This document shows positions 51,546 through 60,000 of a DNA stretch of 60,000 bases, piece after piece (positions within the stretch are counted from its first letter, which is position 1; the number at the start of each line of letters is the position of its first letter). The stretch is from the NCBI GenBank assembly GCA_903813345.2, contig CAIIXF020000001.1, forward strand, positions 26,837,915 through 26,897,914, read 5' to 3'. The notes under the pieces are model-generated. The model searched no databases and was not told the origin of the DNA. It saw nothing but the letters and a program-made list of their open reading frames with translations. The translations under genes were made by a program, and so were the position numbers. The DNA comes from Owenia fusiformis (lineage: Eukaryota; Annelida; Polychaeta; Sabellida; Oweniidae).

Positions 51546-54500
51546 ACAGTAAGATTGATGGAATGTGGCAGCAGTTTGTCATTGAAATATTGAAGCAATC
51601 AAAAAGCATCTCAAATCTGTTTTTTATTTTTTGTAAATCCTGTTTGAAATTTATTAGATTATGGAAATATATATTTTTTTAATTTGATCTAATGTATTAT
51701 CTATCCAGCGATTATTTATCAAATACATGTTAATATTAGAGATATCATATACCATGATTGTGTATGTATTTTATGTAATGGGTGTTTTGTGAGTTATCAA
51801 AATTTCCCCCATAATAACCTCAAAATTGCCTCTTATATTAGGCAGTACATTGCTTACCTCTGTCTCTGAATTACTCACTTCAATTATCATCCATCTGTTA
51901 ACAGTGATAAAACCTCATCAGTATGTAAGGTGTAACTTCCCAGTCTCTTTAATACATTCACTTCAATCCACATAACATTCAATTCAAAGATACAATATGA
52001 CACAACGGCCTGTTCTTGATTCATTCAAGTGCAAGATCACAAATCGACTTTTAATGTAACCGCCTATTGCATATATTCCGCGACAGTACTGTAAATAACG
52101 GAAAAAACAAAGTAATAAATGCATATCCCAATTCCCTTAACTGGTTCCTAATAAGCCATTTGCGTGGGAGTTATGCCGCATCTATGATCTCGTATAAAAT
52201 TCCTCTTACACCCACCCATTAATGACATTACGTCTATTGATTTTTCCCATACCATAATCCACTACATATGACACTAAACCTTTTTGATATTTGATAATCA
52301 AAATCATTCGCAATGAATCGCAGAATTCTAATTCGCAAACAGACCATGGTTCATTGCCTATAGTCTGATGTCAGTCAGACAAGGATGTGAACTGACAATT
52401 TAATTTAACTCTACTTGTTATTTTGACACTTTATGTTATATTGACATCCTTCATCATTGATTCTGGTTTATGAGCACTATATGCATGCTATATTGGATTG
52501 TGGATTGTCGGCAGTTCTGTGGTCTGTAACAAGTAGTTACACTTTTGTAACCATTTGTATGCAATCTGGTTGTAACATTTTATGGTGTGAACTTTTCAAA
52601 TGTTGCCCTTTGTGTTATATACCACGCATACTTTGTCCATAATTTGATGGATGGATCTCATTAAATTGTTAGAAGTGTTTCTCAAGCAAACAGTCAAAAG
52701 TGACTTCAATAGAACGTTCCGATAAATCCTGCCACCTTTTGATAGATTTGAAACCTATAATTTACATGTATTGACAAAATTGTAGATGTCTTTAGAACTA
52801 GGTAGAAATCTGACCATGCAAAAAATTAACTTATGATGGTTTATTTTAGAAATTACAGCCTATGTCATTGAGCTAGCCAATATACCAAAGTTTCTCTGGA
52901 AGGAAAGATTTATCAGAAAGATCAATTTAAAACGGCAGTGGGCAAAGGATATTTTATCAAACATTGTACCAAATGCCATTATCCTTATATTACCTTCTAC
53001 TTTGATAATTGAACAGAAGGGGTGATGTTGAGTGTTATGAAGACAAATTACTTATTAAAACATTATTTCTGGTATTTATAGACGCAATATGAGTTCATTT
53101 CGTGTGCCTCTGTGAGTTAATGTAATCATCGATCAGTATCATTTTTAAATGTTAATAAGCACCATTGTACCAGTAACGATGGAGTTTCTTAGCAGGACTT
53201 GAAAGTTTAACATGACCGTTTAAACCACCTCTAGTGTACCCTGAACATTCATTCTTTTTTATTTGATTGACAATAGCAACTTTCATATAATTCTTAGTTA
53301 TAACATGATAGTGATTTAGAATCGATTTGCTTGAATGATTTCTACATGAGCAACTGTTGGATTTTATTTCCAGAATATATTTGTATTTCAGAGTCATAAT
53401 AATTTAAAAACGATTTGCCTGAGATTCATAACTTTAGAAAAGAGATTTACATGATTCTCTAAAACTAGAAAGCAGTTGACTGAATCCTTGAATCCTGCCT
53501 CTTCCCTTCATATGTTCAGGTTATGCCTAATTCTTTATCAATTGACCTGAGGAATTCTCTGTTACGAGTAGGTGTTATAGGATTAGTATCTTAATCTATC
53601 ACTCACCTTACCATATGGTCAATATTATCTACTTGTACCAAGTACATGTGTGTTTCCGAAAATAACTTAACATCTGATTTTGTTCTTTCCTCTCTAGTAG
53701 TTTTTCAAGGTACATTAGGAGCAAATTACAACAAATGTGAGAATTGATTTGATGCTTCCAAGCAGGTTTTGTATTGAAAGGTGGAATATGCCATAAAGGG
53801 AGTAAAGAAATTGATGGAAACACCAAATGTATTTCTATCATTCAAATATCATATAAAAATTTAGTGTTTGGCCTGAAAAAATGAACATCTATTGATTTCC
53901 CAATATGGGTTTTAATTAATTGTTTTGTTAAGTTAATGAAACAAGATGACAAAAATGATATAATGCGCAGTAAAATCCCAGCTGTGCATTTGCAAAATAG
54001 AATATAATATTAAATCTTTTTGAAATAAAATGTATAATGGAAACTGTTAAAATTCCACAAAGCTAAAGTAAAAAAATATGATGCACAAATAACATCATTT
54101 AAACAGCACAGAATGATGGAGTGAACCTCTCCTAATCAAATACACTAATATCATGTATCACTATATTTTTTTTTTTATCTTACCATACTTACCAGCTTTC
54201 ATTCACCAGTTCATGTCTTTATAACATATTGTCCTTTATATTTGTAGATTCTAGCAAAGTTCCATCATTGTTTCTGAATGAGATCTAGGCACACTTATAT
54301 TTAGAAGACAATCAGGCAAACATGACACATTCTAGTGCAATAGACACTTCAGTTGAAATCCTAGACTGTTCAATTGTTCTGTATGTAATTTGTTTTTGTG
54401 TGAACATAAATCTGCAGGATTCTTGTGAGCTCTTTGCTAAGAAAACAACTTCCAAACAGAGTAGTTCAATTGCTGTATTGGTGCCCTGCCTCTGGTAACT

Positions 54501-55406
54501 ACTTAGATATTGATGGCTTATAGTCTAATCTTTGTGTTGAAAATGAAGCTCAACTGCCACAACTGATGGTTTAACTCAATCATGTTTTTCTAGGTAGAAC
54601 AGATTGATGTAGTTTTTTCTATTGATGGTGAATCTATTTGATAATTGGTTTTTCAGAATTTTCCTGTTTTAATGTCTTAGATTTTCATCATAGCATGTGT
54701 TTTGATCTTGGTTGCATTATTTATTTTTATACCCGTGGTGTATGATGTTAGTTAGTGAAGATGCTATCTAAAATAGGTTGTTTCAACTGCTTAATCCGCA
54801 GTTGTATCTATTCAGAATGTGTTTTCAATGAGATTTCCAAGCTATGTAACAAAGGCTCTTTTGAAATCTTCCTGTCCAATTAGATGATTTAATGTCAAAT
54901 GATTTTTATTGGTATTATCACTATGTCCACTTTTAGTTCTCAGATTCATGAAGTCTTAATGTTTACTTGTTAGTGTTTAGTAGTTATGCCATATTTTGGT
55001 ATGATCAATATGGTCTACTTATTTATGACTTACAGTTATAATTTCTTTTAATGTTTACAATCTTGCTTTTTTCAAAAGCTTGATATCACGAACTTATTAT
55101 GTCCTCAAGCTGAACATTCATCAAATATAGAAAGAGCCATATTCTGTCAAATAATTTCTAGACGGCACTTGTCAGGTCATTTCAAAAACAATTTCACGAA
55201 TAACAAAAGAAGCGCTGAGTATCGAGGCAGATACTTGATGCAATTTCCATGTCAAAATGTTTGCTTTTCATTTAGCTGAATACACCTTATCAAATCACAT
55301 TTATTGACTGCAGTTCATCGGCAGTTTTATTGCTATAATTTCTTTACTGTTACAGTAATAATCAAATCCACTTGTGAAGTTCTGATTTTCATCATTTACA
55401 TAGGAG
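51546..55406. other. Non-coding; nothing recognised
   Basis: No exon of the AFAP C terminus or other gene could be found. Sequence is AT-rich without clear repeats. Confidence 0.5.
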
Positions 55407-55449
55407 GTACTTAACGGGGTGTCTACAAAACAAAGACCTAAGACCTAAG

Positions 55450-56383
55450 ACCTACAAAACTAAGACCCCCCACGTTATAAAACTAAGACCCTGTTATAAA
55501 ACTAAGACCCCCCATGTAATAAAACTAAGACCCTGTTATAAAACTAAGACCCCCCACGTTATAAAACTAAGACCCTGTTATAAAACTAAGACCCCCCCAC
55601 ATTATAAAACTAAGACCCTGTTATAAAACTAAGACCCCCCACGTTATAAAACTAAGACCCTGTTATAAAACTAAGACCCCCCACGTAATAGAACTAAGAC
55701 CCTGTTATAAAACTAAGACCCCCCACGTTATAAAACTAAGACCCTGTTATAAAACTAAGTCCCCCATGTTATAAAACTAAGACCCTGTTATAAAACTAAG
55801 ACCCCCCACGTTATAGAACTAAGACCCTGTTATAAAACTAAGACCCCCACGTTATAAAACTAAGACCCTGTTATAAAACCAAGACCCCCCACGTTAAAAA
55901 ACTAAGACCCTGTTATAAAACTAAGACCCCCCACGTTATAAAACTAAGACCCTGTTATAAAACTAAGACCCCCCACGTTGTAAAACTAAGACCCTGTTAT
56001 AAAACTAAGACCCTCCACGTTATAAAACTAAGACCCTGTTATAAAACTAAGACCTCCCACGTTATAAAACTAAGACCCTGTTATAAAACTAAGACCACCC
56101 ACGTTATAAAACTAAGACCCTGTTATAAAACTAAGACCCCCGCGTTATAAAACTAAGACCCTGTTATAAAACTAAGACCCCCCACGTTATAAAACTAAGA
56201 CCCTGTTATAAAACTAAGACCCCCCACGTTATAAAACTAAGACCCCCCACGTTATAAAACTAAGACCCCCCACGTTATAAAACTAAGACCCTGTTATAAA
56301 ACTAAGACCCCCCACGTTATAAAACTAAGACCCTGTTATAAAACTAAGACCCCCCATGTTATAAAACTAAGACCCTGTTATAA
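55450..56383 (+). repeat. 42-bp tandem repeat array, left arm (about 22 units)
   Basis: Each unit joins a 23-mer GACCCCCCACGTTATAAAACTAA and a 19-mer GACCCTGTTATAAAACTAA in alternation. Small C-count and single-base variants distinguish units. Around 56220-56280 the 23-mer alone occurs three times. Confidence 0.95.
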
Positions 56384-56760
56384 GAATCAGTCATCGTGCC
56401 TTGCTCTGCTCGCCACAAGGTAGTCTTGCCTCTGGGCCTTGTGTTCCCTAGTAACATACAGATTCTACAAAAGATAGTCGTGCTTCTGGTCCTTGTGTTC
56501 CCTTCTAATGTACAGATTCTCCCCACTAACATAAAGATTCTACAAAAGGTAGTCTTGCTTCTGGTCCTTGTGTTCCCTTCTAATATACAGATTCTCCCCA
56601 CTAACATAAAGATTCTACAAAAGGTAGTCTTGCTTCTGGTCCTTGTGTTCCCTTCTAATATACAGATTCTCCCCACTAACATAAAGATTCTACACATGGT
56701 AGTCTTGCCTCTGGCCCTTGTTTACCCTAGTAACATACACATATGGTAGTCTTGCCACTG
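56384..56760 (+). repeat. Second shell: inverted flank plus ~80-bp tandem repeat
   Basis: AGAATCAGTCATCGTGCCTT and CTTGCCTCTGGGCCTTGTGT pair with the copy at 57620-57690. The left side has expanded a unit (ACATAAAGATTCTACAAAAG, TAGTCTTGCTTCTGGTCC, CTCCCCACTA) to about four copies. Confidence 0.85.
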
Positions 56761-56793
56761 GCCCTTGTTTTCCCCAGTAACATGGTGGTTCAA

Positions 56794-57372
56794 GATTTCA
56801 GACCCATCTTTCTCACATATATTGCTGAACTTATTTTAGTTAAGAATTCCTAATAGAATTAAGAATTAATAGCTGAAACTGTTCTGTTTGTCCTAGCAAA
56901 CAATATCCCAATATGCATTTGAAATTCATTTTTGTCTATATGTGTTGACAGTCTGTGATGTCATCATCAATCATCACAATGGGAATTAGGTGAATTCTAT
57001 CTGTGACAGTGAGATTATCTATGATGTCACATAGTAGTTTGATTTCTAAGAAATGTGGCAGAGTTCTATCTATGACAGAGATGCTTTGTGATGTCATCAT
57101 GAATTATCTCGTTTCCATTGTGATGATTGATGATGTCATCAGAGTACTTTGTGATGTCATCGTGAATTACCTCATTTCTATTGTGATGATTGATGATGAC
57201 ATCACAGACTGTCAACAAATAGACAGAAGAAGTTGAACTACAAGTTGGAAAATTGTTTGCTAGGGCAAAACAACTCCGTTTCAGCTAATAATTCTTAATT
57301 CTATTAGGAATTCTTAACTAACAATGGTTCAGCAATCTGTGCCAGAATGATGGGTCTTAAATCTTGAACTAC
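56794..57372. repeat. Innermost palindrome with TGATGTCATCA motifs
   Basis: AAGAATTCCTAATAGAATTA (56841) mirrors TTCTTAATTCTATTAGGAAT (57292), and TGTTGACAGTCTGTGATGTC (56944) mirrors GACATCACAGACTGTCAACA (57197). Between them, a unit with TGATGTCATCA or TGTGATGTCATC recurs four or more times (56956, 57089, 57130, 57151). Confidence 0.8.
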
Positions 57373-57395
57373 CATTAAACATCACTTCCAAAACA

Positions 57396-57545
57396 ATACC
57401 AGCATAAAATGGAGTATCTCTTTTTATGCTCAGCATAAAATGGGACATCACTTTTTATGCCAGCATAAAATGGGATATCACTTTTTATGCCAGCATAAAA
57501 TGGGACATCACTTTTTATGCCGGGCATAAAAAGTGATATCAAAAA
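57396..57545. repeat. Tandem hairpins GCATAAAATGG...TTTTTATGC
   Basis: About four head-to-tail units of 36 bp (cagcataaaatgggacatca + ctttttatgc), each with self-complementary GCATAAAA/TTTTATGC ends. They end in an inverted half unit GGGCATAAAAAGTGATATC. They could form a row of small hairpins. Confidence 0.85.
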
Positions 57546-57615
57546 ATTACTTTTTTTAAAAATCAACAAATCCGGGTATTTGTTACAGTCCATTTTTATA
57601 TAATCCGCTGTTGTA

Positions 57616-57689
57616 TGTTACTGGGGAACACAAGGCCCAGAGGCAAGACTACCTTGTGGCGAGCAGAGCAAGGCACGGTGACTGATTCT
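57616..57689 (-). repeat. Second shell: inverted copy on right side
   Basis: GGGGAACACAAGGCCCAGAG ... GGCACGGTGACTGATTCT complements 56384-56450, with one copy only instead of the expanded array on the left. Confidence 0.85.
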
Positions 57690-59775
57690 TATAGCAGGGT
57701 CTTAGTTTTATAACGTGGGAGGTCTTAGTTTTATAACAGGGTCTTAGTTTTATAACGTGGGGGGTCTTAGTTTTATAACAGGGTCTTAGTTTTATAACGT
57801 GGAGGGTCTTAGTTTTATAACAGGGTCTTAGTTTTATTACGTGGGGGGTCTTAGTTTTATAACAGGGTCTTAGTTTTATAACGTGGGGGGTCTTAGTTTT
57901 ATAACAGGGTCTTAGTTTTATAACGTGGGGGGTCTTAGTTTTATAACAGGGTCTTAGTTTTATAACGTGGGTGGTCTTAGTTTTATAACAGGGTCTTAGT
58001 TTTATAACGTGGGGGGTCTTAGTTTTATAACAGGGTCTTAGTTTTATAACGTGGGGGGTCTTAGTTTTATAACAGGGTCTTAGTTTTATTACGTGGGGGG
58101 TCTTAGTTTTATAACAGGGTCTTAGTTTTATAACGTGGGAGGTCTTAGTTTTATAACAGGGTCTTAGTTTTATAACGTGGGGGGTCTTAGTTTTATAACA
58201 GGGTCTTAGTTTTATAACGTGGGGGGTCTTAGTTTTATAACAGGGTCTTAGTTTTATAACGTGGGGGGTCTTAGTTTTATAACGTGGGGGGTCTTAGTTT
58301 TATTACGTTGGGGGTCTTAGTTTTATAACAGGGTCTTAGTTTTATAACGTGGGGGTCTTAGTTTTATAACAGGGTCTTAGTTTTATAACGTGGGGGTCTT
58401 AGTTTTATAACAGGGTCTTAGTTTTACAACGTGGGTGGTCTTAGTTTTATAACAGGGTCTTAGTTTTATAATGTGGGGGGTCTTAGTTTTATAACAGGGT
58501 CTTAGTTTTATAACGTGGGGGGTCTTAGTTTTATAACAGGGTCTTAGTTTTATTACGTGGGGGGTCTTAGTTTTATAACGCGGGAGGTCTTAGTTTTATA
58601 ACAGGGTCTTAGTTTTATAACGTGGGGGGTCTTAGTTTTATAACAGGGTCTTAGTTTTATAACGTGGGGGTCTTAGTTTTATAACAGGGTCTTAGTTTTA
58701 TAATGTGGGGGGTCTTAGTTTTATAACAGGGTCTTAGTTTTATTACATGGGGGGTCTTAGTTTTATAACAGGGTCTTAGTTTTATAACGTGGGGGGTCTT
58801 AGTTTTATAACAGGGTCTTAGTTTTATAACGTGGGTGGTCTTAGTTTTATAACAGGGTCTTAGTTTTATAACGTGGGTGGTCTTAGTTTTATAACAGGGT
58901 CTTAGTTTTATAACGTGGGGGGTCTTAGTTTTATAACAGGGTCTTAGTTTTATTACGTGGGGGGGTCTTAGTTTTATAACAGGGTCTTAGTTGTATAACG
59001 TGGGAGGTCTTAGTTTTATAACAGGGTCTTAGTTTTATAACGTGGGGGGTCTTAGTTTTATAACAGGGTCTTAGTTTTATAATGTGGGGGGTCTTAGTTT
59101 TATAACAGGGTCTTAGTTTTATTACGTGGGGGGTCTTAGTTTTATAACAGGGTCTTAGTTTTATAACGTGGGGGGTCTTAGTTTTATAACATGGTCTTAG
59201 TTTTATAACGTGGGGGGTCTTAGTTTTATAACAGGCTCTTAGTTTTATAACGTAGGGGGTCTTAGTTTTATAACAGGGTCTTAGTTTTATCACATGGGGG
59301 TCTTAGTTTTATAACAGGGTCTTAGTTTTATAACGTGGGGGGTCTTAGTTTTATAACAGGGTCTTAGTTTTATTACGTGGGGGGTCTTAGTTTTATAACA
59401 GGGTCTTAGTTTTATAACGTGGGAGGTCTTAGTTTTATAACAGGGTCTTAGTTTTATAACGTGGGGGGTCTTAGTTTTATAACAGGGTCTTAGTTGTATA
59501 ATGTGGGGGGTCTTAGTTTTATAACAGGGTCTTAGTTTTATTACGTTGGGGGTCTTAGTTTTATAACAGGGTCTTAGTTTTATAACGTGGGGGGTCTTAG
59601 TTTTATAACAGGGTCTTAGTTTTATAACGTGGGGGGTCTTAGTTTTATAACAGGGTCTTAGTTTTATAACGTAGGGGGTCTTAGTTTTATAACAGGGTCT
59701 TAGTTTTATTACATGGGGGGTCTTAGTTTTATAACAGGGTCTTAGTTTTATAACGTGGGGGGTCTTAGTTTTGTA
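57690..59775 (-). repeat. 42-bp tandem repeat array, right arm (about 49 units)
   Basis: The same two-part unit in reverse orientation, more than twice as long as the left arm. Variant units (GTTATTACGT, GTGGGTGG, GTTGTATAACG) recur at intervals, as expected from segmental duplication by unequal crossing-over. The unit length is a multiple of 3, so long open frames of up to 186 codons appear but are artefacts. Confidence 0.95.
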
Positions 59776-60000
59776 GGTCTTAGGTCTTAGGTCTTTGTTT
59801 TGTAGACACCCGTACTTAACGTCTATTAATTGCATTAATGAAGAAAGCATGCATTAATGAAAAACGAAGGTTATTGTGTACCAAGTCATGAATCATCATG
59901 TTGTCAATGAATAATGCACACTGTATTGCACTTGATAACATGTATTGCACTTGATAACATTATTATCACATTGAATAAAAATTCGATATTAAGCCAATGT

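Larger units (their letters stand above)
55417..59811. mobile_element. Giant foldback element with tandem-repeat arms and a 10-bp target duplication
   Basis: Terminal repeats GGGTGTCTACAAAACAAAGA at both ends continue into an ACCTAAGACCTAAGACCTAC block, then into long arrays of a 42-bp unit. GTACTTAACG occurs at 55407-55416 and again at 59812-59821, a perfect 10-bp duplication. Arms: 55450-56383 and 57690-59775. The middle is itself palindromic in two further shells. No transposase. A 9-10-bp duplication with long ends suggests mobilisation by a Mutator-type (MULE) transposase, but that is inference. Confidence 0.9.

Noticed and set aside
55450-59775. Direct repeats suggesting a CRISPR array
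   Set aside because: Units are contiguous without unique spacers, and the genome is animal.
58931-59850. Open frames of 120 and 186 codons with a repeated CYKTKTPHVIKLRP phrase
   Set aside because: They exist only because the 42-bp repeat unit is a multiple of three; no start context, no unique sequence.

Overview
This is a 60 kb piece of an animal nuclear genome, AT-rich, with short exons, long introns and many transposable elements. A repeat with a GGCTCAC start, reiterated CCGTCCATCCGT and a GTGAGCACAGG-type end (28957-29733) resembles one I associate with bivalve genomes. Together with the invertebrate-like gene structures this makes a mollusc, probably a bivalve, the best guess. Species cannot be read from the window.

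Two host genes diverge from one apparent bidirectional promoter near 9.66-9.71 kb, which holds a perfect 16-bp palindrome containing TCTCGCGAGA and a CCAAT box. To the left, on the minus strand, are nine coding exons (28-6001) of ELYS/AHCTF1, the nucleoporin that starts nuclear pore assembly on chromatin. Only the N-terminal beta-propeller part, about 397 residues, is inside the window. To the right, on the plus strand, are ten coding exons (9843-33449) of an AFAP1/AFAP1L-type adaptor: N-terminal helical segment, PxxPxR motif, tyrosine motifs, a first PH domain and the start of a second. All exon phases join without a break in both models (nine and ten exons). The rest of AFAP was not found before 60 kb, so its next intron would exceed 26 kb.

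A third likely gene lies on the minus strand at 37345-38136. It is intronless, 263 codons, with a TATA box just upstream and a poly(A) signal just downstream. Its product is a low-complexity, probably disordered protein I do not recognise.

Mobile DNA dominates the rest. AFAP intron 1 holds a young LTR retrotransposon (15980-24053, minus strand) with nearly identical 2.3 kb LTRs, a tRNA-Leu primer site and a polypurine tract. Its internal region codes only for Gag and protease, with an in-frame UGA and no reverse transcriptase or integrase. A Harbinger-like non-autonomous element (6628-8136) containing a LINE tail lies in the ELYS 5' intron. There are also a 315-bp MITE (15011-15325), several CAGTAAAACC-ended MITEs and two tRNA-derived SINE heads.

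The most unusual structures are two giant foldback elements. One (about 41050-46458) has 1.3 kb arms built of 183-bp tandem repeats. The other (55417-59811) is flanked by a 10-bp target duplication, has arms made of a 42-bp two-part tandem repeat, and has an inner region that is itself a nested palindrome.
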